A stretch of DNA of 64,000 nt. It comes from Phytophthora quininea. Its lineage: Eukaryota; Oomycota; Peronosporomycetes; Peronosporales; Peronosporaceae. Positions 41,647 through 53,700 of the stretch are shown piece by piece. Within the stretch, counting starts at the first letter, position 1; each line of letters begins with the position of its first letter. The stretch is taken from contig JAAVTG010000265.1 of NCBI GenBank assembly GCA_011947345.1, positions 1 through 64,000 on the forward strand, in the 5' to 3' direction. The notes under the pieces were generated by a model. The model was given only the letters and a program-made list of their open reading frames with translations. It searched no databases and was not told where the DNA came from. A program made the translations under genes and the position numbers.

Positions 41647-42178
41647 AAAGGGGTCTGAAATTGGTTTATCGTTCTCCAACTGACCTCGGTTATGGATGAA
41701 CTTCTGGACAACTCAGGCCCCGACCTTGCTCGGACCCACTGTCACAGCTCGAAACATCCCCACCTCTAACGTCATCCGGACCAAAAGTGTTGCCTCGATT
41801 CATATCTGGCGATCCCAAAGAAGACCCAGGTGAAGCAGAAGAGGACTGCAAATTAGTCAGATCGAAACTGGCCGATCGAGCGAACTTTGAGCTCCGCGAA
41901 TTGCGTCCGGGTCGACGTGAGGACTCTGCGGGTGCTGCTATGGATGTCTGCAGTGACGACCCAACAATATTTGGCTTGGTTTCTCCACTGTCGGCATTAC
42001 TGGAAGATTGGCCATCCGATCCATGATGTCCAACTGACCGTCGATCGGTGCCGAGGTCATCTGCCGATAACTTCCCGTGTCGCGCACATGGGGACGACCG
42101 CCACGCCACCCGAGACGTCGGAGGACGCCGCGTCTGCTGCCACCGGCCGCGTCCAAAGCTGTCTCGTACTATTACCAA
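41647..42178 (+). other. Possible degraded coding sequence downstream of the psq-type gene
   Basis: A plus-strand stretch (41787-42026) reads as an acidic/basic helical segment (EAEEDCKLVRSKLADRANFE) and may continue in another frame to about 42175. No family recognised. It could be a former 3' part of the psq-type gene or chance. Confidence 0.25.
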
Positions 42179-42280
42179 AAACCCGTTTGACTACCGGGAA
42201 TATATTTCGCCCGCCGATTTGGCTATCAGGAACGTATTTAACGTGTTTGACTACATTCCTGGTAGTCAAATAAATGGGTT
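42179..42280. repeat. Short inverted-repeat (MITE-like or hairpin) element
   Basis: Arms at 42179-42200 and 42255-42280 share ACCC, TTTGACTACC and GGAA in inverted orientation. GTTTGACTAC also occurs once between them. The right arm has a 4-base insertion. It lies 85 bp upstream of the CRN start. Confidence 0.55.
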
Positions 42281-42364
42281 TTCAATCTATGTGACACGCC
42301 TTCACTTCCGCTTAAATACGTCCTCGCTTCTTCCTCATTCCAGAATCTGCCGGCTCGAGGAAAG

Positions 42365-43706
42365 ATGGTGCAGCTCTTCTGTGCGATCGTTGGCGAGGAG
42401 AGCGTGTTCGAGGTGGACATCGACGACAGTGCTTCGGTGCCGGCGTTGAAGAAGGCGATCAAGGAGGAGAAGATGTACAACTTTCCTGCGGACGAGCTGC
42501 AGCTCTTCCTGGCGAAGACGAAGGACGGCGCGTGGCTAGGGCTAGACGAGGCTGGCGCGGCATCTGTGGACCTCGATCAAGATGGGGACGCACAACACTC
42601 GAACACGAAGCTCGTGAAGATGAAATCCCTGCAGCGTCTTAAAAACTGCGTCGGACAGCTCCCAGATCAGGACCAAGTTCACGTGCTGGTGGTGGTTCCG
42701 GAGCAAAACACGCACAACCTGGATTGTGGCTTGTCACTGGATCCGTTGAACACGAAAGGGATTCGCTGCAGGCTGTATCGACTGGCGGGGTTATACCTTG
42801 GATACTACGATCCTGCGCGCCGTGCCGAGGACAAGGATAGCGCCCTCTGGTATGAAGGCAAAACGTTGCGCATCCACAGTCTGTTCGAGACCAGTAAGTT
42901 CACTCATCCTGTTGATGCAGCTTGTGTTGCTTGGTTGGTGTTTGACAGGAGAGAATGCTCTGCTGTTTGACAATGCATTACAGGACGAAAGTATCACCTC
43001 AACATCCGCACTCAACGGCCACACCGTTTCAACAAATGTTGCATCTACTGGAATTTCTTGGGAGTTAAGCCAACTTCGGCGCATCTACGGTCGGGATTAT
43101 GATCCAAGTGACACCGACTCCCCCAGGCCTCGATGTTATCTCTATCAACCACCACCTCGATCGTTGACACAACGGCTGACGAATTCAAGTATCAGCGTCT
43201 CGAGAGCGAAGAGTGGTTCGGGTCGGTGGGGAAGGCCCAGAGCTGCCATGTGATGTCCAGAGAGCATTGCCTGAGATATCCAAGCTACAAGAAGTAAAAC
43301 AACGACCCAAGCAATCGTCTTGCTCTTTCTGCAGAAATGCACGAGTGGTTTGATGCTCGGTCGTATACGGTGTCGACGATGAAAGTTTCCGTCGAGTCCA
43401 CATCGGAAGGATTTGTAATCGGCAACAGATACGAATCTTTTGAGTACGTGCTGAATACTACTTGTTCTAACATTATTTATGATGCCATAGGCCAATTTGG
43501 TTGTGCGCGCGTGGAATGCTGAATTCGCCAGACTTCTCTCGCTGCGTTTGAAAGAAGGCTTTGTTGTTGCGGAGGATGGCTTGGAGATGCGAACATCCGT
43601 CTACGTACAGAACAAGAAGGTGTTTTGCGAGTGCATGGAGTGGAAGCGCATACAGACAGAGAAGAGGTGGAGAGAGCACGAGGGTATGGCACCTGCTGTG
43701 GACTGA
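42365..43706 (+). CDS. CRN (Crinkler) effector with HNH-like C-terminus, interrupted
   Basis: The start MVQLFCAIVG is typical of CRNs. Residues 47-51 are a canonical LFLAK and residues 106-112 an HVLVVVP motif, so the translocation header is intact. An intron (42894-42948, 55 bp, GTAAGT..TTTGACAG) follows. Downstream, coding changes frame near 43120 and contains CHVMSREHC, then NRLALSAEMHEWFD, an arrangement resembling HNH nuclease folds (H..N..H). A TAA at about 43293-43295 falls between these motifs. A second likely intron (about 43445-43491, with a TCTAAC branch point) leads to the conserved last segment (43492-43706). No classical hydrophobic signal peptide is visible. The HNH call is inference. 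It is possibly a pseudogene, or affected by assembly errors. Confidence 0.65.
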
Positions 43707-43766
43707 CAGCACCACACGTAGCGTATCGTAAGATACTACTGAGGTTGAACGACTTCGATCTCAAAA

Positions 43767-43949
43767 ATGGCATACTCACCTGAACAATACCTCGCCAACA
43801 AAGAGCGCATCAAAGCATCTCAAAAGCGGTACTATGAGCGCACACGTGCCACTCGTTTAGCCTACCAAAAAGGCTACGGGGGGAGGGGCTTGACCGGTAT
43901 TGTCGGGATTATCCTGGGACCAAAAGCCACCAATCTACACCAAAAATGA
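43767..43949 (+). CDS. Short unknown protein or first exon
   Basis: The ATG at 43767 gives a basic, tyrosine-rich helical N-terminus (NKERIKASQKRYYERTR). After about 37 residues it loses protein-like character and ends at 43949. It could be exon 1 of a gene whose next exon is at about 44102-44274. Splice sites linking them are not clear. No family recognised. Confidence 0.3.
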   Translation: MAYSPEQYLANKERIKASQKRYYERTRATRLAYQKGYGGRGLTGIVGIILGPKATNLHQK

Positions 43950-44101
43950 CCAAAAGGCACCATCTTAAACAATAAAATGCGTGTCTGTCAGATTGGCTGA
44001 AAATTTAACTAATGTAAGTATAAACAAAAGTTTAAATAGTAGATTGAGATGTCTCATATACTGAGACAGAGCTCTAATTCCTAAACTATTTTAAACATCC
44101 A

Positions 44102-44274
44102 GAATTTTGAAACGTACCTATGACACGGCTACTGCGTGGAATGTGGAGTTGGGTGACGAGCATCTACCGCCTGCAGGAGCGATCGTCCAGATTCGTTCGT
44201 ACTCCAACCCTGGAGTTTTCCGCGACGTTCAATGCCAAGCGACGATCCGACTGACCAATCTGGAGTGGAGCTAA
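44102..44274 (+). other. Possible orphan exon
   Basis: After a good acceptor-like TTTTAAACATCCAG a frame opens (LKRTYDTATAWNVELGDEHL) and closes in TAA at about 44272-44274. Composition is protein-like. It has no start codon and may join 43767-43949 or be a relic. Confidence 0.3.
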
Positions 44275-44453
44275 GTGTGTTGCAGACGCTTGCATAGGAG
44301 ATGAGCAAAATTCGAACGATAATGCATCTATCATTGCGTGCCCTCCCGTTTGCTTTTCATTGTTCATTTTGCGGGGAAGCATCAAGGTAGAGTCCGTGTA
44401 GAGCAACAAGTGAAAATGTGTTGTGCTGTCCCTGACGTTGTGTTTGACCACAG

Positions 44454-45175
44454 ATGCCGAAAAACACGGCTCGCGAAACTACAGCGCGCAAGAACAGCTA
44501 TGTCTTATTACGGAGGTTGCCCGCGTCTTGCCATTGCGGGAGCCTGAGTGGCAAGTGGTTGCGAAGGAATTTAACGCACAGCAACCCAATAATCGGGGTC
44601 GGGACAGCGGCAGCTTAAAGCGCAAGTTTGCGGGTCTGTGTCGAATGGAGAAGCGTACCAATGATGTGAAGCTGACCCAGTTGCAGCTGCTGGAGAACCG
44701 GGTGAAGCAACGACTTGACGAACGGGCTCGCATTTGCCGCCAGCAACGTACAGTAGTCACTCAACGCTTGAATAGTGCAGACGCGGGTGCAGCGGTGAAT
44801 GAACTCGTGAATAACCACCGCGACCAGCGTCGAGGGAGTGGCATTGTCATTGGTGGGGGCAAAAACACCACTGAGTCGAGCTCGCTAAGCAACTGTAGCG
44901 TCGCTAGCTCTGGCGAAAGCGTTGATGCAAGATCCGACGCCCGTCCGCGTGAGCAAAGTGAGACTCCGACTACTGGGCCAAGATGCACGTGTGGACTCGA
45001 CTGTGGGCTGTTCGTCCACCACCTGGGGCAATTTCAGGACACTCTGCTTCGTGAAATGAAGGCGCAGCATCTATTGGAGCGAGAAGAGAGAAAACATCAG
45101 CGGAAACTAGATCAGCGTGCTGCTCGACGTTACAAGAAGCTACTTGAAGCTTCTATCGCGTCTGTAAAGTCATAG
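44454..45175 (+). CDS. Myb/SANT-like DNA-binding domain protein
   Basis: The ATG at 44454 starts a basic N-terminus (MPKNTARE). One A appears to be missing near 44478, after which the main frame reads NYSAQEQLCLITEVARVL, a SANT/Myb-like trihelix with conserved Trp in EPEWQVVAKEFNAQ and SLKRKFAGL. This is the type of domain often found in oomycete expanded families and in the partner protein of Harbinger elements. A Ser-rich linker, a short Cys motif (RCTCGLDCG) and a basic coiled coil at the C-terminus (EREERKHQRKLDQRAARRY) follow, ending at TAG 45173-45175. Likely nuclear. No adjacent Harbinger nuclease, so a host gene or orphan partner. Confidence 0.65.
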
Positions 45176-45716
45176 CTTAGCGACAACAAAAGAACTAATA
45201 AACGCTACGGACCGTGTAGCATGGTAGAGAAAACACGTTAAATTCCTTTAAAAAGTTGTGCCGCTCGCCTTTGAGCGACTTGAGTTCCTTAAACAAGTCG
45301 CTCCGAAGGGCAGTTGGCACTTCGCGCAATGTGTCCTAATGCCCACACCTCCTGACTTGAACTTGCTCGGCGAGACTCTACTGTGTCCTAACTGATGAAA
45401 ATGAGGACAGTAGCTGACTTGAACTTCCGTGGAGCCGTAATAGAGCAGCGTAGTGCTCTCGATGCCTGGCATCACTCGATAATTTACCCAGGAGCCGAGA
45501 GCAGAGCCTACTACGACACGGGTGCAACGTTTGTGGTGTGAATATTTGGTTGTGAGGCTGAAATGTTCAGGTGGTAACGTTTGACGCCCTGTATTCGTAT
45601 CAATGCACGTGTATTGACGTCAGCAACCAGGATAGCGTAAGTACAATGCTTTACGTTTGCTAAGAACGTTGTCTAATCGACATGCCTTGCTGTAGCCGTG
45701 ACGCTTTGATGAGTGG
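45176..45716. other. Intergenic with repeat-like fragments
   Basis: CCTGACTTGAACTT (about 45350) and GCTGACTTGAACTT (about 45413) recur 63 bp apart. No gene. Possibly an old LTR fragment. Confidence 0.3.
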
Positions 45717-46042
45717 TCATGGCAAAGGTGATAAAGGTCTTGGACAGGGAGACGCCAAGCGCCGCCGTCGCATTTTACGTGACAGCATCCAAGGGATGAA
45801 GAGCAAGGTGTCAACGTCCCGGGCATTGGCAGCATAGTCGTCGTAAAACGCCTGCTTGTACGCAATAGCAACATCAGTATAGGACGTCTGGCAAAACGCT
45901 GGCAGCACAAATTACCTTCAGCGGGTCTTCGAGTGGTTCCGGCGAGTCTGCGTCGACAAAGTGAAGGCGCCCAAATCGCAACTCTCGGTGCTTGTGCTCC
46001 GAAACCCACACCAGCTTCATCTTGATGACTACTTTTCGTCAT
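45717..46042 (-). pseudogene. Unrecognised coding relic
   Basis: From an ATG near 46020 the minus strand reads SEHKHRELRFGRLHFVDADS and then, past a candidate donor (GTAATT near 45914), a second stretch in another frame ([20 protein letters not shown]). The codon pattern looks protein-like but no family is recognised and the frame is lost after about 45720. Confidence 0.3.
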
Positions 46043-46137
46043 GTGGAGTCTTCTTGAGAAAAGCTTGCAGATCTACACGAGCAAACTCCAGTTAAACTAA
46101 AATACACACAAGCCCACAGACATGAATCCACAGTTTA

Positions 46138-46345
46138 TCAATTCCCTTGACCTTCAACAATCGATATCACTCGTGGTTGCAAGAAGGCTTCACCAGCAAG
46201 AATCTGCCGCATGCGCTGGTACGGAGTCAAGCGTGCCGGGAGTTCGGACGGATTGGAGGTGCCCACGTCGCCTGCATCGGAGCCACGTTGCTTTGCTGGC
46301 GCGGTAGCAGCCCCAGTCTTGCCCAGTCGCCCTTTGCCCGCCATG
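46138..46345 (-). CDS. Small hypothetical ORF
   Basis: From an internal ATG at about 46345 the frame reads MAGKGRLGKTGAATAPAKQR and ends in a helical segment (ARLTPYQRMRQILAGEAFLQ) at 46138. About 68 residues, basic start. No homology recognised, may not be expressed. Confidence 0.25.
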
Positions 46346-47191
46346 CTGCCAATTGATTTATGACGGCAAGATCCGCATTGGCACCGATCAGTGCTCCAAC
46401 TACAAAGATGCTCATAAATACAGTACTGTATACTGGAGATGCCCCAAAGGAAACAACAGATTGTGTTTTCATAACCGCACTCGCATAGTAAAAACCAAGT
46501 AAAATGGCTATGGCCTTCCACCAAGTCTTTCAATATTTGTTTTAGCATGTAGTAGTTGTGGGACCCGGGAAACACGGCAGTCGCTTTACTCGTGTTGTGT
46601 CACTCGTGCTGTGTCCGTAGTATCTGACTTGTAGGCCACTCCACGCATTCACGTACACATTCACGTGCACAAAGATTCGAATTGTCCTTATACGTGCCAA
46701 CTGAGGACACTGTCGGGGTATGCATCGAACTGACAGTTCACTTCAGAAGATCGGAGACCAACGTGAAGTCATCGCTACCTTGATGTATCATTTTGATTTG
46801 TTCCAATTATCAGAAAGTTAGCTCAAAGTGGTCCAAACGTGTCCCTCGATGTAAACTCTCAGGCCAATTTGAGATGAGCAGCACCACGTCACGTTCATTT
46901 TGTGATCGGAAATGCTATGGTTGCATAATGCTTATGTGATGTGTGGCCGTGCCATCACCTGACTTGCAATTGTAGTAATTGTTCTAGTTGCTAGCTATTG
47001 CGAGGCCTGGTAGGTTTCTTCGAAGCGATGATAGCGCTGTGAGCTTGCATTGTGTGTACACAACACTCGTAACTTCAACAGCCTTGGGAAAGGAACGAGG
47101 ATCCTTCTGCTCCCGTTGTTGCTAGCATATTTCGCACACCGTCTCCACTGAGTGCCGTCCTGGTAGTGCTGTGCTGCCCCATCGGTGATTT
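46346..47191. other. Intergenic, no gene seen
   Basis: No ORF or repeat I can support. It contains the presumed promoter of the gene at 47192. Confidence 0.4.
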
Positions 47192-48078
47192 ATGACGCCC
47201 TTAATTGACCGATATGCAGTTATTTTCAAATCTGCTGCTCAAGCCAAACAAGCAACCCTGAACAAGACCTGGTGGCCAAGCTCTGGCGAAGCGAGGAAGT
47301 GCAACGAATCCATCATGAATGCCATGAATGCACGTCAAGTTCTGGCTCAGGAAGAATATCTTGTCCTTTACAAGGCTGTCGATGATGCGACCATCAACTT
47401 CATGCTGAGACTTGCGCGCGGCAACACGTTATCGTGGAGCAATGGCACCTGGAATGGCGAAGCCCTTGACACCTATCGGCCGAGTGCATTGCTGCCACAA
47501 CCAGTCGATCGCATGCTGACAAACCAGTTTCGCCGCCATTACGAGACCTTTTTCCCGGAGTCAACAGCGTCGGAGTGGAGGGTGCTCAGAACCTTGGCGG
47601 GGGCCCAAGACCAGCCTGTTCGTCGTGATTACCCCCACCACCACCACCTTTGCCCGACACCCACGCTGCGGACACGAGGTCAGTTCCCGCGTCGCTTTTG
47701 GTGGCCACTCAGGACGACACGGTCATTTACGGTTATGGGTGGAACCGACTAGTTGCTGTTCGCTCCAATGCGGATACCATACGGCTCAACAAAGGAGACA
47801 TGATGCTCTTCCGAGGGGACTTCATCTACGCCCCTGCTGGTTACACCACCAACAATCTTTTCATCCACGGGCGCCTGGACTCACCATTCTACAATCGGGC
47901 TATCGACGTCGACCTTCCTCTTCTCGTCGCTGTCATCAATGATCTTGAAATGGTTGACGGTCTGTTCTGCTACGTCCGCAACTGCCCCTTCGTCGCTAGT
48001 GGCACGATGTCATTGCGCCGTCACATGAACCGCTATCACTCATTCTTCTTCGGGAGACCAAGGACGCCGCGTGCGTGA
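47192..48078 (+). CDS. Unknown protein with jelly-roll-like region and C2H2 zinc finger
   Basis: The ATG at 47192 opens a basic helical N-terminus with a Trp-rich part. Coding moves to the -1 frame near 47645 (a one-base loss) and continues to TGA 48078. The C-terminal half has VIYGYGWNRL, then GDMMLFRGDFIYAPAGYTT and NLFIHGRLD. This pattern recalls 2-oxoglutarate/Fe(II)-dioxygenase-like double-stranded beta-helix proteins, but the usual iron-binding histidines are replaced. A C2H2 finger follows (CYVRNCPF..LRRHMNRYH, about 47968-48035). Possibly a transposon-derived family. The fold call is tentative. Confidence 0.5.
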
Positions 48079-48921
48079 GCTGCTCCAGCAAGATGCCGGT
48101 TTGATTGACGAGAACTGCAGGGGTGAACCGTCTCTCAAGATGTGTGTGGTTTTCTTCTCTTTTTGCGTAGTTTAATCTTGGCAATGCAACAACCAAATCT
48201 CTATTCAACGTGTGCAAAGTCCTGGGACGTCCACTAAGTTCTCCACTCTGGCGAAATCGACTTCGTACGGCGGTGAAGAAGATGTGCGCGACGGCAAGGT
48301 GACACTTGTCGGACTGAAATGCTCGGTAGTTCTTTGTGTTGGCGCTGTAGGAGGGCTGAAATCGTGTGTGCACTTTGAGAGGTATGGCGACATTTGAGAA
48401 ATGAAGCATCACCACTTGGGCGGGTAGATCCATTGGAGACTTAGACCGAGGGGCATGAGACCTGCCTGACGGTGGGTTTATGGAGATCGTGATGTCCATG
48501 GGGGTGGAACTACATCTAAAAGTCGAAGAGAAATGCGTCGCTGATTCTAGCAAACTTGGTGAACCTAGCCCAGCATTGCAAATGTCGTGCCATACTGCTA
48601 CCTAATTCGTGAAATTTGTGAAGTCTTTCCTGGCAGAAATTGCCTTCAGAAGACAGCTCGAGGCTGACACCACACGTGTAACACGGTTGTAACGTAAACG
48701 AACTTCATCATCAGTATTTAATCGTCGACCTCAACGCTTTCAGGCCCGATCATGTGCGTGAACAGGAGGAGCTTCTTACAACAGGAGAGCAACTTGGATT
48801 GTATCAGCTCTTGCTCCTGCTAGCCAAAGCTGCAATGCACAGCGTATGACAGCTTGTTCCTATTTTGACATGACAAGTGCAATATTGAAAAATAAAGTGC
48901 TGTGATAAACTGTGCCACGAC
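48079..48921. other. Intergenic, one small plus-strand ORF
   Basis: 48680-48850 holds a 55-codon plus-strand open stretch without an obvious start (VREQEELLTTGEQLGLYQLL, ending TGA). The rest shows no gene. AATAAAG occurs near 48891 and might serve either strand. The Helitron 3' terminus may lie in this stretch, but no CTRR-plus-hairpin end was confirmed. Confidence 0.3.
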
Positions 48922-50710
48922 TTAGTTGATAATTTTTCCTAATGACTGTAGCGTGTTGTTACTGAGCTTTAATAGCTGGTCCTCCTCATCAAGAGCCTCC
49001 TGCAATGGCCTCGCCCACTTTGTGATGGCTTCTGTTAGCGGACAAAGCGTCTGAAACGCATACCTCGAGGTTACCCTCGAAACTAACAAGTAGGGCTGTT
49101 CACGCTTGTTTGCAAGTCGATTTTCAGACTTCCATTCAGTCACGACCATCTTGTCAAGCGTATCACCTTGTACTTTGTACACCGTCGACGAAACAGCACA
49201 AACCAAGGGAAACTGCTCCACTCGGACGGAAAGAGTTCGCGGGTTTCCTGAAGCGGTCGGTGCAAGTGAAATATCACACGCACTATATGGATGAGCATCT
49301 GGAAAGAGCGGAAATAAATCTGAATCCGAGCAACCGCGCATTGCCGTAGCTGTTGCACCTCGACGAATTCGCACAATCAACGCCAATGGAGGCACGCTAG
49401 GAATCTTTACTGTCGCATCTCCCACACTATCGTAGGCATAATAGAACTTGGTACCTTGCTGATAGAGTATTTTTTCCAGTGTACCGAGAGTTCCGTTTGC
49501 AACCATCTTTGCAGCCCGAATGTTTTGCGTTATTTGTATGGGCATGCCAACTATAAGATCCAGGTAAGGGGCCATCCGACCAAACTTCGTGTCGGGTAGG
49601 GCCATAATTTGCCGAACTTCAGAGGTCCCGAGCTTGTCCAGTTTGCCACTGAAATTAGCGGTAACACGCACCGGATACTCTCCTGCGGTAGCACCTTTGC
49701 CGCTGTCGCAACAAATAAGTTATTGATTGCTAGTCGGGTAGTATTGTCTGGAGTGATGAAATAAGGGATAGAGTCACCCATTTTCCACTCCTCGAAAGCA
49801 TTTTGTGTGCTCGTGATTCGAGAGTTGATAGGATCGACGAATTCGGGTAGCCAAGTTCCTTTTCGAGCAAACTGGCAGCCGCGGCCCCATTCAGGGTCTG
49901 CTCTAAAGCGAACAGATTCCTCCAAGATGATCACACTGTCAAAAGACCGCCACAATTGATACCCGGCAAGCTCATTTGCATCACAATGGCCTTTTCCGTT
50001 TGGGGGTTTATAGAGAGGGCCCCTCCGACTGGTGGTAGCTGTAGAAAATCTCCGACGAGAATAACATGAATGCCACCGAACGGAATGTGCTTAAGCTTTT
50101 TGCAATGCGTAAATACTTGTCCAATCTGGTGAGCTCTGCCTTTTTCATCATTGAAACCTCATCGATGACGAGAATATCGAGGTAAATCGATGATGGTCGG
50201 CGCTTACTTTTAGCTGGAGCAGAAAACTAGCGAGGGTTCTCCTGTTAATCAATGTTGCGGCTTTTCCTGTTAAAGCGGTTTTCACAAGCCAATCGGCACG
50301 ATCCCAACTCTGGCATAACGTCTCAACAGCTTCCAGAACCCGACTTTTTCCGTGCCGCCCTCCCCACCCAAGAAAAACGAAGTTGGTCGTTCTGCATGCC
50401 GTCCTCGAGATTATTGGTAGTATAGCTCAAATCCTCCACTTTTGCCACCGTTTCAGTAGAGCTGTCCCGATAATTCGAAAGGCATCATGTTGTTTTCATT
50501 CAACGTAAAACAGCGCGAAATGGCGGTGATCGTAGCGTATTTCGCCTCTCGACTTATCGGTGCTGTAGTTCTTGCAGGTACTAAGTTCCACCAAGCCGTA
50601 CTTTCATCTTCTAAGGCGTCATTTAGTAGCTCGATTACCTCCGTATCACGCGCAGGACGTTGAGGACAGGAAGACTGCGTCGGCTGACAATCGGTAGCCG
50701 AGTCTTGCAC
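48922..50710 (-). pseudogene. Helitron PIF1-like helicase region
   Basis: 50710-50453 leads into the helicase. A Walker A-like loop (GWGGRHGKSRVL, near 50370) is followed by TGKAATLINRRT, then VIDEVSMM (Walker B) and QLPPVGG in mixed frames. 49955-49551 and 49671-48922 hold the rest, with GMPIQITQNIRAAKMVANGT and the final SSTVYKVQGDTLD, a PIF1-family motif. It unwinds DNA during transposition. Multiple frame changes are present between 50460 and 49950. Confidence 0.85.
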
Positions 50711-53700
50711 TCAGCTGCGCATATCCTCAATTTTAGGGAAGTTTGTTGCATTGACGGCGTCTTGGTCGAGCGAAACAGTGCTGATGGCACTACTATCCAG
50801 CATTCGATGTGTCTTGAAAACATCTAGAATGCTTACAACACGACTGTCCGGTTGTGCAGATGTCGGACATGTGACTGGGTCGAGGCTTCGGCTATCGTGC
50901 ACAGCATTAGGATGCATTTCCTGTAGCTCCCATGGATTAATAAATGCATCTTTTGGAGAGCCTTCATACTCTTCATCACATTGCGTATCGTAGCCGTCTA
51001 GCAGTGAGTCAGAATCGTCATCGGAGCTATCTCCACCACTATCATAAATCCTACTGGTAGATGCCGATGCATCGACGTCTTCACGATATCGCTGGTCTGC
51101 ATTATCTTTTGCTTTATCGGCATCACAGTAGTAGTCATCGATGTGTTTCATAATGGTCACAATAAACGGGCTGCGCGAGCATTCCCAAGCTGTGTATGCT
51201 GTAAGCCACTGGTCTCCAGAGTCTGTTTCCGTGCCGACCAGATCCGAAAGGGATCGAAAAGGCTTAAACAGCACCAATGATAGTACGACACGTTTGTATT
51301 GTGTGCTTTTGGTCGAGTGGCTTCCAACGTAGGGCACCCGAGAACCCTGGATTACTGGCACAACTTCCTTATAGCGCTTACCCAGACTATGCGTGGTGTG
51401 CAATGGATGTTGCGCCTTAAATGGGAGCTTGGCGTCACACGCCCGCGAATCTTTCTTACGGAAGTACCTCATCGAAAATTCATAGATGTTCACTTCGTCA
51501 AGGCACGCAGGGCGGCAAATGTAATCGTCCAAATAGGAAACGGCCCGAAAGCTAGGCATACCTGACCCTCCACTTTCGTCGACTAAATTGCACGAACACT
51601 CCTCTTCAGAGCAGAGTTGGTGGAGAATGTCGGTTAGAGGGATAAACGCGCAACCCGAGCTTTCGTAACAACATGAACCTCGATACAAGCACAAGGCAGC
51701 TAGTGGGCCAGCAATTTCTTGGCGATTTGTCATCGTATATACCATGGAGGCCACGCGCTTCCTCGACTTTGCAATGGCATCATCGTTTTGCACCCCGTCG
51801 TCGCATAGTTCTCTCTCTTGGCGGCGTTGAAACGAGGCTAAGGCCATCACTATCACTGAATCAAGGCGCTTCTGCTGTTTCGTGACGTACTTCGTGCAGT
51901 AGTGTATTCTGTCAGCTGCATCTTTGCCTCCCAACAGAAATTGTATGTCGTGATTACATTTGAATGCTGCCATGATTTCGTAGCTAAACCCATTAATAAA
52001 CTCGTGTGCCAGCTTTCGTTCTAGTGTTACTCCAGACGCGTCGAACGAAGTCTTCACATTTCTATTCCGAGGGAATAGGTAGCGGCAATAGAGTCATTAA
52101 CCGTAGTTTTAGAGGATTTAAAACAACTGCTTGTGTGAGTCCACCAGTGTTGATTTAGTAACACCACTAGTGTCGAGACCATATAGTCCATGCCGCGTTG
52201 TCCCATTCTACAGTCAGATGGCATTGGAGGCAACGCTTCGACAAGACGTACCAATCCATCGTTCTGGTACGGATCGTCGTCACTCGAGCACGTCGCCATC
52301 TGAAAACTGTTTGCTTGCTCTAGTACTTGCTTATCCTTAACAGAAGGAAACTGATTTTGCGCTGTAAGATCGACGCATGCATCTCTCAGACTCCACTGAG
52401 TTCTCTCCCGCTCGCAAATGCTATTTGTTGCCAGGTTCAAAGAATCTCGTGCTACCGTTTCCAGGCATGCTTCATCGTCAATCTCTGTTGCTACTAAAGG
52501 TTTTTGCCATGGCGGCCAGTGATTTGGTCTATGTTGGAGAAGCACGCTGCGCAGCACATGGTGTGAACTAAACTTCGTTGAGCATACACTGCATTGCAGA
52601 AGAGCAGGCTCCACAATTGAGCCGTGCGCTCGTGAGTGGTAAATTCCACATCGCGGATTCTGACGGGCTCGCGTCGGAATAACGAGACCAACAAGATCAC
52701 AGAACGAAGCGCCACAATTGGAACACGAAAATGTTTCAACAGGAAGCGGGATGGTGTTCGTAACGACGCTTTGTACGTACGATTCCACTCGTTCTTTGAA
52801 TTGCTTTCCACCTGACCCGTTCAGCAATTTTTCCAGGTCAGCAGTACTGGTTGGAGCTCCTTTCAACCAAATCAGCATGTGAATATGCAATGTTCCACGG
52901 CCTTGGGTCTCAACCATGCCAAAATAAGCTGTAACATCCCCAACTAAGCCCTTGAATGGCATCTGCTTCTTTGTGGATGAGTCGATACCAAGCACGTGTT
53001 TAATGAATACGTCTACGCATCGCATAAAGAGACGTGCTGATGCACAGTCGTTGCCAAGGCTAGCCTCACGCAACTGGGCTTTGGTAGGCAAGTCAGACTC
53101 TAGAATGTCAAAAGTGAGTCGACCGAGGTAACTCCAGCGTAATGCGCCATGACCATGGAGTTGCCTGTATTTGGTGTGAGCGTAATGAAAAGAGATGGCT
53201 GGCCAAACCGGGTCTGGTAGGCGAATCCCTTTTGTCTGCATTGTGCACGTTCTGCATTACTTCCCCAGACAGCAGCCGAAGCGATCTCCACCGTCTTTAG
53301 AAACCTGTGCGCTACAGAGTCCTTTTCCGCTCGTGCCAGTCGCTGGCCTTGCTGACGCTGTTCATTTTCCACTAGAGCTCTCTTTAATTCACCTGCTTCA
53401 ATCGACTCGATACCACTGTAGATGCTTGGGTAGCGCTTGCACCGAATAGAGTTTTGTGTGTACATGTTTTTCATCGAGATTCGATCAAACGCTACCAACG
53501 TAAAAAGCTCATCCTCGGCAAAACGACGACTAGAGAGCAGCGTGTAATGCTTCACACACTCTTGTACCGAGATCGAGCCCTGTCGAAGCTCACCTGGGTG
53601 ACCCCGCCCAAAAGGAAACAGATGTGGGAACATTTTGGCGAGAAGGTCGCCCGATACATCTGCTGAAATCTTGTTTGAGCGCTTAACAAGAAATTCACGC

